64,000 nt of DNA from Colwellia sp. (lineage in GTDB: Bacteria > Pseudomonadota > Gammaproteobacteria > Enterobacterales > Alteromonadaceae), in NCBI GenBank assembly GCA_013215465.1, contig JABSOW010000008.1, forward strand, positions 1 through 64,000, read 5' to 3'. Below, piece after piece: positions 37,186-45,560 of the stretch (its first letter is position 1; the number at the start of each line of letters is the position of its first letter). The notes beneath the pieces are model-generated. The model worked only from the letters and a program-made list of their open reading frames with translations, did not search any database and was not told the DNA's origin. Made by a program: the position numbers and the translations under genes.

Positions 37186-38415
37186 TTATTTTCCTTTTGT
37201 TCTAAGATACTGCACAGTAAAATTTTTTCTTGTTACATTGGCTGAGTTTATACTTGTTTTCATTTTCAATGTTGTGCAATGTTGTGCTTGTACATCAATC
37301 ATACTTATTAAGGAAGGGATCATAACTCCTGTGCCTTTATTTTCACTTAGATGGTAATCAGGGTGCGAAAACCCACCTATTGCCATACGCCAAATATCTC
37401 CAGATCTGTCATAGAAACGCCCTAAAACAGGGGTAAATGTTTCCGCATCTACATAAAATATTCTTTTAGATAATGGATGTTGAGCCCATTTAGGAATAGC
37501 TTCAAGTTTATAAACTTTTCTCACCTGCCATGGAACATTAGGGAAACAATTCCCCCTGCCATGAAATTGACCAAAATCATACTCATTTGAGCCTTGCCTA
37601 TCAGCAGTCAACTGATTGTGTTTAAAAAAGGGTACTAATATCTCTTCGCGAGTTAACAATTTCCATTTCATATCCATTATGCGACCGTTATAGCCCAAAA
37701 AATCTTCAATCATAATATCACTACCTAAAAAGGCATCAGTTGATTGCCCTGACGGTAATCGTCTAACTCTTCGCTGTACAGACAAGTACAACCAAGTACG
37801 TTCTCTGGCGGAATCATCTTCTAAACGATGTACTAACAATTGTGTGTTTTTAAAATCATAAGGTTTCTTCGCTAATAAATATATGGCACTAAAAATTCCG
37901 GCTTTATTATCAGGTAAATTTGTCTCTGATAAAGATGACACTCTATGTTTATAGCGTAACGTTTTACCCACAAATGAGATCGTTCTTTCTATTTTATCGT
38001 TTTTCATATTGCGATAGTCCCATATAAAGGGATCAACAATAGATGAATCACCACCATAGGCATATCGCATATTCCAAGCAATTTTAAGCCCGGCCTGCTC
38101 GTCATTTATCAATATAGAATTACTAAAGGGCAAGCCACCTTTATAATTTAATAAATTACCATTTTCATGATTAATAGTTGCCGTGTTTTGATATTTTTTT
38201 GTTTGAATAGCAAAATTTTCATTCATGGGAACGGTAAATGTTTCTCCCACGGTGATGGTGACATAACCTTGCTTTATCAATTGACTTAATGGCTCATCAA
38301 TAAAATTGCTATAGTGTGCAACATTGTCTTTGGTTAACACTGTTCCGACAGCAGGATATTCTTGACCATGACTAGTTAAAGATAAAATAAGTAAACTCAA
38401 TAATATATATTTCAT
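37186..38415 (-). CDS. DUF1329 protein, paralogue 2
   Basis: The 409-residue protein has an N-terminal signal peptide (1-17, LTSHGQ). It shares the family blocks with paralogue 1: DPFIWDYRNMKNDK, YLSVQRRVRRLPSGQ, FLGSDIMIEDFLGYNGRIMDMKW, FHGRGNCFPNVPWQVRKVYKLE and a terminal VQYLRTKGK closely matching VQYMRTSGK. It is separated from the RND operon and lies after the luciferase-like gene with 69 bp between. Two paralogues in one cluster suggest two substrates or a heteromeric pair. Confidence 0.83.
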   Translation of the reverse strand: MKYILLSLLILSLTSHGQEYPAVGTVLTKDNVAHYSNFIDEPLSQLIKQGYVTITVGETFTVPMNENFAIQTKKYQNTATINHENGNLLNYKGGLPFSNSILINDEQAGLKIAWNMRYAYGGDSSIVDPFIWDYRNMKNDKIERTISFVGKTLRYKHRVSSLSETNLPDNKAGIFSAIYLLAKKPYDFKNTQLLVHRLEDDSARERTWLYLSVQRRVRRLPSGQSTDAFLGSDIMIEDFLGYNGRIMDMKWKLLTREEILVPFFKHNQLTADRQGSNEYDFGQFHGRGNCFPNVPWQVRKVYKLEAIPKWAQHPLSKRIFYVDAETFTPVLGRFYDRSGDIWRMAIGGFSHPDYHLSENKGTGVMIPSLISMIDVQAQHCTTLKMKTSINSANVTRKNFTVQYLRTKGK

Positions 38416-38484
38416 AGTACCTTCTATAATTTATTATTTTTATGATAAAACTTAAAGAGTTCCCTCTTATTAGCGTGTTTTCTA

Positions 38485-39510
38485 TCAACGTTTAGTACGG
38501 TTAAAACTATCTGCTAATTCCATATAAGTACGTTGACGTGGCTCAAAGCCATAAGTAACATTAACAATCATCACTTCCTCTACGCCAAAATCATCTGCTA
38601 ATTCATTCATTTGAGTAACACAATCATCTGCGTTACCGAGTAAATATGTATTCATTGTTTCATCGAAGTAAGCTTGATCAGCTAATGATAATTGCTTTTT
38701 GAGCGCTAATGCTTTTTCAGGCGGATGCAGTGGCTCTCTTACTCCATGCCTAAATGCTTGTACCTTCCAATAGACATGACTGGCCGCAATAAACTTAGCC
38801 TCCTCTGCTGTATCGGCAGTAATGGCTGCAACAGCAATTAATGCCTCTGGTTTGTTCATCGATTCAGAAGGCACAAAAGCACGCTTATACCCACTAATAA
38901 TGGCTGAATTTCGTTCATGGGTCCCAATAAATAGTGCTAAGGCAAATCCTGTGCCGAGTTGCCCCGCCAATACCGAACTACCACCGGAAGAGCCTAACAT
39001 CCAAATATCAGGGCATCCTGCATTGTTAGGTTCAATATTAACCTTTTTAAAAGGATGTTTAGCCGGTAATGTTCCTCTTAAGTACGCGACTAACTCTGCG
39101 CTTTGCTCTGGGTAATATTCAGCTGAAAGAGGTTGTCTCGGTGCTGCTAACGCCGCATGAGCATACCCATTTCCTCCAGGCGCTCGACCAATACCTAAAT
39201 CTATACGACCGGGATGTAATGCCTCAAGTACTCTAAAGGTTTCAGCCACTTTAAAAGGACTATAATGTGTTAACATGATCCCGCCAGTGCCTGCTTTAAT
39301 ATGCTCAGTGTGACAAGCAACATGTGCCGCCATCATTTCAGGGCAAGGTGATGCATATCCTGGAGTCGCATGATGCTCTGCACACCAATAACGGTGATAC
39401 CCTGCTTGATCACATACTTTAGCTAAGGCTAACGTGTCATGTAAACCTGACGATTCACCTTTACCATCATGGATAGGTGATTGATCAAGTACACTGATTC
39501 TTTTTAACAT
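38485..39510 (-). CDS. Luciferase-like flavin-dependent oxidoreductase (MsnO8-type)
   Basis: The 341-residue LLM-class TIM barrel has the family marks RYWCAEHH, GTGGIMLTHYSPFKVAETF, HPGRIDLGIGRAPGG and DIWMLGSSGGSS. Such enzymes use FMNH2 and oxygen or F420, and most of this subgroup are uncharacterised. No flavin reductase gene is adjacent. Position inside the phenol island suggests action on an aromatic side product or an envelope-associated hydrophobic compound, but the substrate cannot be inferred. Confidence 0.8.
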   Translation of the reverse strand: MLKRISVLDQSPIHDGKGESSGLHDTLALAKVCDQAGYHRYWCAEHHATPGYASPCPEMMAAHVACHTEHIKAGTGGIMLTHYSPFKVAETFRVLEALHPGRIDLGIGRAPGGNGYAHAALAAPRQPLSAEYYPEQSAELVAYLRGTLPAKHPFKKVNIEPNNAGCPDIWMLGSSGGSSVLAGQLGTGFALALFIGTHERNSAIISGYKRAFVPSESMNKPEALIAVAAITADTAEEAKFIAASHVYWKVQAFRHGVREPLHPPEKALALKKQLSLADQAYFDETMNTYLLGNADDCVTQMNELADDFGVEEVMIVNVTYGFEPRQRTYMELADSFNRTKR

Positions 39511-39580
39511 TTTCTTTCGCCTTTTATTATGCTTTTTTGTTTAAATTGAGATTTCCTCGAATGTCATCTTTTTTTAATAT

Positions 39581-40915
39581 TTACCATTGCCCTTTCATTA
39601 CTAATAACAGCAATAAGCTACTCGCTATAAACATCAGTAAAGCGTATTTTGCATGCCATTTTACAATCTGCTGGTAAGTTAATGCGTAATGGTTAGCAAG
39701 CGTTACATTCATACCCGACAAAGGGCTAATTATCATACCGATTCCCCAAGCACATAAAAAAACGAGTCCTAAGGCATTTGGGTCCGCATTTAACGGGGTA
39801 ATCCATACACCGACAATAGAGATACTAACAACAGGATGGACGCCAAAAATTGAAAGTATTATCATCAAAAATAAAAGTCCGACCGCAAAAAAATAAGTAA
39901 ATTCGTTAACGGGTAAGCTACTGTCAAACGTTGGTAAAAGTGTATTTACACTAAAAGACAACAAACCTGCCGATAAAAATAAGATTAACTCGGATGACAT
40001 ATTAGGCAGTGCTTGAGTCGTGTGTTTATATAATTTAGTCACCGCATTTTTTGCCGGGTACTTAATAAAACACAATATAACCGTCAATAATATTGAAAGC
40101 GCCGCGACTATTAATACTATGGGTAATGTTGGCTTTAAATGATGCAAGCTTAAAACACCCATCACCAAAACTGCAGGTACAAAAAGTGCTTTAATATTTA
40201 ACGGATAACCAATAAATAGCTTAACTTCTTCTGAGTTATTACTATTTATTTCCCAATAAGTAAATCCCAATGCCACAATGGCTAGTGGCATACCTTGCAG
40301 CATTAATACCATTAATGATGCCTCTGGTGAGTAGATTAATGCAATTCCCATTGCGGCAAAAAATGGCGACCAAAAGGCCGCAGAAGAAAAAGCTCGGGTT
40401 AACAGCATAAGTAAAGTTTGAGAAATAGCACGGGAAGTTTTTAACCGTTCGGCCACTAAAAATATCGCCGATAAGTTAATGACTGCAGAAAACAAATGAG
40501 CACCAATAATTGTTGAAATCAACGCTTTTTTACCATGATATTTTACATTAATGCTAGTGTCATTAGGTGACGCTATTAACTTTAAAAAACTGATACTCGC
40601 TAACAAGGTAATAAAACTAATATTCGAATACAGTACTGCGATCAAATCAAAATCAGCTTGTCGCTGATAAGCAATAAACAAGCAAGCAAGACTTAAAACT
40701 ATTAATATTGATGATTGAACGGCCATTAATAATGATAAGCGTGACAGGAGTAGAAAAGCAGCCCCCCAAGCAAAAATCTCAGGAATATAACCAGCCAGGG
40801 TATCGTTAAACAAATTACCTATTGAGATGAGTATCATTAGTAAAATAAAAACACCTGCAACACAGTTAATCAACTTGTTATAGACAGATATTTCATCAGA
40901 AAAAACATTAGTCAC
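39581..40915 (-). CDS. Polytopic membrane protein, probable transporter
   Basis: The 444-residue, strongly hydrophobic protein has roughly 11-12 predicted transmembrane segments (for example 16-32, 43-90, 96-112, 133-155, 210-226, 240-290, 310-330, 337-385, 425-440). The final third contains a polar-in-membrane stretch GMIISPLSGMNVTLANHYAL typical of ion-transporter (IT) superfamily hairpins such as dicarboxylate carriers. I cannot assign a family name with certainty. It would be the only inner-membrane uptake candidate in the island and lies between the meta-pathway genes and the flavin oxidoreductase. Confidence 0.6.
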   Translation of the reverse strand: MTNVFSDEISVYNKLINCVAGVFILLMILISIGNLFNDTLAGYIPEIFAWGAAFLLLSRLSLLMAVQSSILIVLSLACLFIAYQRQADFDLIAVLYSNISFITLLASISFLKLIASPNDTSINVKYHGKKALISTIIGAHLFSAVINLSAIFLVAERLKTSRAISQTLLMLLTRAFSSAAFWSPFFAAMGIALIYSPEASLMVLMLQGMPLAIVALGFTYWEINSNNSEEVKLFIGYPLNIKALFVPAVLVMGVLSLHHLKPTLPIVLIVAALSILLTVILCFIKYPAKNAVTKLYKHTTQALPNMSSELILFLSAGLLSFSVNTLLPTFDSSLPVNEFTYFFAVGLLFLMIILSIFGVHPVVSISIVGVWITPLNADPNALGLVFLCAWGIGMIISPLSGMNVTLANHYALTYQQIVKWHAKYALLMFIASSLLLLLVMKGQW

Positions 40916-40962
40916 TTACTCAATACTCCCGTAAATAACACACTGTTTTGTTTGTTCTCACA

Positions 40963-41342
40963 TCAAATCACTCTTTTTTTAAGTTCATGTTCAAGTAACG
41001 CATGAACAACTTCCGTGTATGGCACAGCAACATTTATCATCTTACTTCTTTTTAAAACGGCCCCACAAATTTCGTCTAATTCTAAGGCTCGTCCTTTTTC
41101 ATAATCAACAAGCATAGACGTTTTTATTGGTTCAAATGTTCTACTCAATTTATACATTTCATCAACATCCTTTATTGATAATGAGCATGCGGTAACATAA
41201 TCTTAAAATGTAAAATCTGGATGAGTTAATGTTAAACCTGATGAAGTTAAAACATCAAGATGTTCGCCGCGTGCAATATACACAACCTTATGATTTGCAT
41301 TTTGCAATCGAGCACCCTAATAACAACCAATACTCTAAACAT
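40963..41342 (-). pseudogene. Decayed ketopantoate reductase-like (PanE/ApbA) gene
   Basis: Three pieces in different frames match one family. An ATG at 41340-41342 gives MFRVLVV. A shifted frame then gives GARLQNANHKVVYIARGEHLDVL up to a stop near 41203, lacking the GAGAIGG cofactor loop. A C-terminal piece (40963-41157) gives TSMLVDYEKGRALELDEICGAVL, the signature end of 2-dehydropantoate reductases. The central half is deleted. PanE-like paralogues are common in aromatic clusters, so this is probably a lost accessory gene. Confidence 0.7.
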
Positions 41343-41409
41343 TGAACTACATAAAAACTAATGATAAATCAAGGTTAAGAATATCAAAAACTTAACCTTT
41401 TATTGTGAT

Positions 41410-41844
41410 TTATTTGAGCGTTAACGCTAACAATCCTGCTTCAGCACAGATTATATCTTCCTTTTCTGATCCCCCTGACACACCAATTCCGCCAAGATTC
41501 ATGCCTTTTATTTCTATCGGAATTCCTCCGCCAAAAACGACTAATCGATCTCTAGGTGGCATGCCTTTGGCTAACATAGCTTCACTTGAAAAAATATCTT
41601 GCCAAGCGCTTGTAGGAAATCTAAATCCTGCTGAGGTGTATGCTTTATCTTTTGCTATATCAATAGAGTGTAAAAATGCATTCGGCATTCTTAAAAAAGC
41701 AGCAAGATTTCCTCCAGAATCAACAATAGCAACATTTATGGCTATTCCTAATTGTTCCGCTTTTTCAACAGCCGCTAACACTGCAGTGTTGGCGGCTTGC
41801 CAATGAATTGTATGGCTAGTTTCTGATATTTTAATCATTATCAA
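41410..41844 (-). CDS. GlcG/HbpS-family (DUF336) heme-binding-like protein
   Basis: The 144-residue protein carries the family fold: AVEKAEQLGIAINVAIVDSGGNLAAFLRMPNA, then DKAYTSAGF and GGIPIEIKGMNLGGIGVSGGS. Members bind heme or cobalamin or lack known ligands and often accompany meta-cleavage and glycolate genes. It lies 10 bp after the catechol dioxygenase gene, so it belongs to the dmpK operon. A role protecting or reactivating the dioxygenase is speculative. Confidence 0.82.
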   Translation of the reverse strand: MIMIKISETSHTIHWQAANTAVLAAVEKAEQLGIAINVAIVDSGGNLAAFLRMPNAFLHSIDIAKDKAYTSAGFRFPTSAWQDIFSSEAMLAKGMPPRDRLVVFGGGIPIEIKGMNLGGIGVSGGSEKEDIICAEAGLLALTLK

Positions 41845-41854
41845 TACCTTTTAT

Positions 41855-42799
41855 TTAAGTATATACTTCTGTAAAAGCAGCGTTTAGCTCACCTGAATGA
41901 TAAAAAATACCGCGTGGAACTTCATCTTCTGTCCAAGTAATTACTGGCATATCTGGTGTCGCTAAATAACCTAATCCAGCAAATGTTTCATTGCGATTTC
42001 CTGAAGGGTCAAAGAAGTAAATAGTTTCACCACGAGTGATACCGTGGCGAGTAGGCGTAACATCTATCTTAACTTTATTCATCGCCATAATATCTGCTGA
42101 TCTTAAAATATCGCCCCAATTAGGTAAGAAGAATGATGCATGATGGAATCCGGCTGTAGGGCCTGGAACAAAAGCAATATCATGTGGTGTGTTAGTAACC
42201 GTTAAAAAAGCAACAACTTGAATATCTGCATCAGGGCCAACCAAAGCTTGTTCTGTTAACCTAAAACCTAAACATTTTGATAAAAAGCTAACATTGTCGG
42301 CAATAGTATTAATCTGGTTGTCAAGATCTAATGGACAGACAAGTAAACAATGATCTAACCAATGAGCACCAACACCTTTTACATCAAGTGGCCATGGCGC
42401 TGGATTTATATCACCCGTACTTTTACCGACAAAAACTTTTTCTGCGAATAAACACATAGTATGTCCGCTAGGTAATTGAAAGCGTATCGCTCTTCCACAA
42501 TCAATTAAAACACCTGCCGCGAGTTGTTCTACGGTAATACCATAAGCTTCAATACTCTTGGTATAGGTATCAAGATCAGCATCGGTTTCAACTTTATAAG
42601 CAACGTGATCCATACCGGCATGATCTGAAGGACTTAATATAATTGAATATTTATCCCATTCGTCCCAGCCTTTAAAATAAAGATTACCTTCTTTATCTTC
42701 ATCAGTAACAATAAGTCCTATAATATTCTCATAATGATTTCTTGCCGCCGCCATATCTAAAACACGTAAATTGACGTGGCCAATTTTCATTACACCCAT
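41855..42799 (-). CDS. dmpB: Catechol 2,3-dioxygenase (extradiol, type I)
   Basis: The 314-residue two-domain vicinal-oxygen-chelate enzyme opens catechol to 2-hydroxymuconic semialdehyde. The Fe(II) ligands can be placed by alignment to XylE motifs: His150 (LDHCLL), His220 (GFHHASFF) and Glu271 ([14 protein letters not shown]). Acid-base residues His206, His252 (PTRHG) and Tyr261 are also present. The start at 42799 has AGGAG upstream. It follows the ferredoxin gene by 40 bp. A loop before the second ligand is about nine residues longer than in XylE. Confidence 0.93.
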   Translation of the reverse strand: MGVMKIGHVNLRVLDMAAARNHYENIIGLIVTDEDKEGNLYFKGWDEWDKYSIILSPSDHAGMDHVAYKVETDADLDTYTKSIEAYGITVEQLAAGVLIDCGRAIRFQLPSGHTMCLFAEKVFVGKSTGDINPAPWPLDVKGVGAHWLDHCLLVCPLDLDNQINTIADNVSFLSKCLGFRLTEQALVGPDADIQVVAFLTVTNTPHDIAFVPGPTAGFHHASFFLPNWGDILRSADIMAMNKVKIDVTPTRHGITRGETIYFFDPSGNRNETFAGLGYLATPDMPVITWTEDEVPRGIFYHSGELNAAFTEVYT

Positions 42800-42839
42800 A
42801 ATACTCTCCTCAATTAAAATTCTAAAAGTGCCTCATTTT

Positions 42840-43196
42840 TCAATAATTAAGCACAAAGTTTTTACTGCCATTAATGAATTTTCTTTTTATTTTACCAACG
42901 ACATTTAATTCAATATCTCCGAGTGGAAATACTCTACAAGCAAGACAAACACCGTTATCTTCTTCTTCTTTTGAAACATGAGTTCTACTCATAAATAAGG
43001 TTTTATAGCTATTTTTTTCTGAATGTATTTTTACTTTACAAACACCACAGCCACCACCGTGGCATCCCGAAGGGATACCTTTTTTCTCTAATGATCTCAT
43101 TCCTACAAGTAAATGGTCATTCTCTGAACACTTAAAGGTTTCATTCGTATCAAGAATAATGATATTGTGTTTTTTTGGTGTCTGTTCAATTGTCAT
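42840..43196 (-). CDS. dmpQ: Plant-type [2Fe-2S] ferredoxin reactivating catechol dioxygenase
   Basis: The 118-residue ferredoxin carries ligands Cys45, Cys50, Cys53 and Cys84 (SGCHGGGCGVCK, NGVCLAC). DmpQ/XylT proteins reduce the oxidised active-site iron of catechol 2,3-dioxygenase, whose gene follows. The start overlaps the end of dmpD by 11 bp. It is distinct from the ferredoxin domain of the phenol hydroxylase reductase. Confidence 0.9.
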   Translation of the reverse strand: MTIEQTPKKHNIIILDTNETFKCSENDHLLVGMRSLEKKGIPSGCHGGGCGVCKVKIHSEKNSYKTLFMSRTHVSKEEEDNGVCLACRVFPLGDIELNVVGKIKRKFINGSKNFVLNY

Positions 43197-44031
43197 AATT
43201 ATCTGCTAATGACTTTTGTAAAAAATTACTCACTAGTTGATTAAACTCTGCCATTTTTTCAATTTGGATCCAATGACCACACTCGCTATATACATGTAAT
43301 TGAGCGTGTTTAATTAGTTCAATAAGTTTATAAGCATTATCTAATGGAATAACCTTGTCATCTCGACCGTGTATGATTAAGGTTTTATGTTCAATATGTT
43401 GAATGTCTTCAGAAGTACTTTGCATTGCTTCAATCCAACGTTGCCTAGGCGCAGGAAACATACTTGAAAAAGATTCTTGAAAACCTTCTTGTATACTTGC
43501 TTTATAACGCAATTCAGCTAATTCATCGGAAACCAGTGCACGGTTATAGGCGAATATATCTAATAGCTGTTTCATGTTAGCGATAGACGGTTGGTATCCC
43601 CAAACTTTATCTAAGCCCTCAGTTAAATCAAAAGAAACCCCTACACTCCCCATTAATACAAGCTTATTTACTCGTTCTGGATAGCGAATGGCTATCGCTA
43701 ACGCTAAACCACCACCAAAAGAATTACCTACAACAGCAGCTTTATCTATATTCAAGGCATCCAATAAACCAATAACTTGCTCTACCCAATCATCCATTGA
43801 ATAGTGGTTATCAGTTGGTCGTTCAGTGTAACCAAAACCAACCATATCAGGCGCTATTACCCTATGATTTTTAGCTAATTCAGGAATATTTAATCTCCAA
43901 TTTGCCCATGCACTAACGCCTGGGCCAGAGCCATGAATAAGTAATACCGCATCACCTTTGCCAACATCATGGTAATTAGTCTTAATTCCATTAGCTTTTA
44001 TTGATTTACCTATTTCTGGATTACTTGTCAT
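43186..44031 (-). CDS. dmpD: 2-hydroxymuconic semialdehyde hydrolase
   Basis: The alpha/beta-hydrolase of 281 residues cleaves the ring-fission product of ketone type, formed from 3-substituted catechols, to 2-hydroxypentadienoate and an acid. Motifs: LLIHGSGPGVSAW (oxyanion), GNSFGGG with Ser104, IIHGRDDKVIP (Asp) and ECGHWIQIE (His). The ATG at 44031 follows GAAGGA; the longer reading from 44133 runs into dmpP and is rejected. It is placed before dmpQ and dmpB, unlike the Pseudomonas order where it follows dmpC. Confidence 0.9.
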   Translation of the reverse strand: MTSNPEIGKSIKANGIKTNYHDVGKGDAVLLIHGSGPGVSAWANWRLNIPELAKNHRVIAPDMVGFGYTERPTDNHYSMDDWVEQVIGLLDALNIDKAAVVGNSFGGGLALAIAIRYPERVNKLVLMGSVGVSFDLTEGLDKVWGYQPSIANMKQLLDIFAYNRALVSDELAELRYKASIQEGFQESFSSMFPAPRQRWIEAMQSTSEDIQHIEHKTLIIHGRDDKVIPLDNAYKLIELIKHAQLHVYSECGHWIQIEKMAEFNQLVSNFLQKSLADNYDN

Positions 44032-44047
44032 CAAAATATCCTTCTCG

Positions 44048-45109
44048 TTAAATTGACTTAAATAATGGGCTTTTACTGACGGCTTCTTGGCTACCTTTGG
44101 TGTAAAAATTTTCCATAAACATATCTCGTTCAAATAACCGTCCTTGCATTAACGTTGTAATACACGCATCAACCATTGGCGGAGGGCCACACATATATGC
44201 TTTGTGGCCAGAAAATTTGCCATTAAAATGTTCTTTCGCTGCCAGATGAACAAAGCCTCTAGCCCCTTGCCAACCAGACGACTCTGGCTCATCAGATAAT
44301 GCGGGGACATAGGTAAAATTGCTGTGCTCTACGGACATTTCAGTAAATAATTCATGGTAGTAAAGTTCATCTTGATTACGCGCTCCGTAAATCAAGGTAA
44401 TATCACGTTTTTCACCTCTTTCAAACAAGTCCATTATCATGGATTTAGGGCTTGACAACCCTGAGCCACCAGCAAGAAATATCATGGGTTCTGGTGCTGA
44501 CTCTCTAACAAAAAATCGACCATAAGGACCACTAAACTTAAGTTCATCACCTACTCTCAATTCTTCGTGTATCCATTTAGTCCCTTTACCGTTTTGCACC
44601 AAACTAATATTTAATTCAATTTGATTTTTATCTGAAGGAGAATTTGAAATTGAAAATGCTCTAGGGTATTCATCGACTTCGGGGAGATGTAAATTAATAT
44701 AATGCCCTGCTTGAAACTCCATATTCTCTTGCAGTGCTATAAATATTGATTTTATGCGGGGTGTCAATGTTTCTATTTTTGTCACAACCCCGACATAATC
44801 CATTACTGGATGATTATGCGCATCTTCATCTTCTTCTATATCAGCTTCTATTTCTAAATCACTTGTTGGTATAGCACAGCAACTAAGACATTTACCTTCA
44901 TCTTTTTCCATATCCATTAAAGCAAAAGGAGATGCATCGCCATGTTCTATATCACCATCTAAAATATCTACTTTGCAAGTGCCACATAAACCATGACCAC
45001 ATGCGTGAGGTAAGTAGATGCCAGCTCTTAATGCTGCATCTAAAATAGTTTGGCCTTCTTCAACCTCAATGGATTCGCCAAGAGGCTCAATTAACACTTG
45101 ATAAGACAT
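44048..45109 (-). CDS. dmpP: Phenol hydroxylase reductase component P5
   Basis: The 353-residue NADH-ferredoxin-FAD reductase feeds electrons to the diiron hydroxylase. The N-terminal [2Fe-2S] domain has Cys37, Cys42, Cys45 and Cys77 (HACGHGLCGTC, CLSC). The FAD domain carries YPRAFSISNSPSD, and the NAD domain GGSGLSSPKSMIMD and CGPPPMVDACI. Length matches Pseudomonas DmpP (353). A 77-bp gap separates it from dmpO. Confidence 0.94.
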   Translation of the reverse strand: MSYQVLIEPLGESIEVEEGQTILDAALRAGIYLPHACGHGLCGTCKVDILDGDIEHGDASPFALMDMEKDEGKCLSCCAIPTSDLEIEADIEEDEDAHNHPVMDYVGVVTKIETLTPRIKSIFIALQENMEFQAGHYINLHLPEVDEYPRAFSISNSPSDKNQIELNISLVQNGKGTKWIHEELRVGDELKFSGPYGRFFVRESAPEPMIFLAGGSGLSSPKSMIMDLFERGEKRDITLIYGARNQDELYYHELFTEMSVEHSNFTYVPALSDEPESSGWQGARGFVHLAAKEHFNGKFSGHKAYMCGPPPMVDACITTLMQGRLFERDMFMENFYTKGSQEAVSKSPLFKSI

Positions 45110-45186
45110 AATATTTACTCTTCATTGTTGAATAATTGAAGTAGCTTTAACATTAAAACCACTTCATTTGTTCTTATACCAAGGGG

Positions 45187-45549
45187 TTAACTACCACTAC
45201 CTTTATAACCAGTTAAACCTGGCGTTTTTAAACGTAGTAATGACTTATGGCCGATACCATTTTCAATTAAGTTTTTACTCTCGTCAGGGATAAAGTTTTC
45301 TCCGTCTAATATCCAAGTAGCGGTTGACCAAACGATTTTTTCAAAATCAGGATGTGCACCACAAACATTTGGCAACACTTCACCTTTCAGTGCCGCAAAA
45401 GGCATTTCAGGAGGAAAAGGAAAAGCAAATGCTGTACCTAATCCCAAATGGTCATCCCATGCAAAATAAACCAACTGATTCCCATTAAAGTTTTCTACTG
45501 CATCTTTATTACCTAAGGGATAAGCACCATAATTTGTTTTTATTGTCAT
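45187..45549 (-). CDS. dmpO: Phenol hydroxylase component P4
   Basis: The 120-residue small gamma subunit of the hydroxylase oligomer is typical of the family (Pseudomonas 119). The block AWDDHLGLGTAFAFPFPPEMPFA near residues 30-52 is conserved. It is 11 bp after dmpN. It stabilises the (alpha-beta-gamma)2 hydroxylase and has no catalytic residues. Confidence 0.92.
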   Translation of the reverse strand: MTIKTNYGAYPLGNKDAVENFNGNQLVYFAWDDHLGLGTAFAFPFPPEMPFAALKGEVLPNVCGAHPDFEKIVWSTATWILDGENFIPDESKNLIENGIGHKSLLRLKTPGLTGYKGSGS

Positions 45550-45560
45550 CTTTTTATCTC

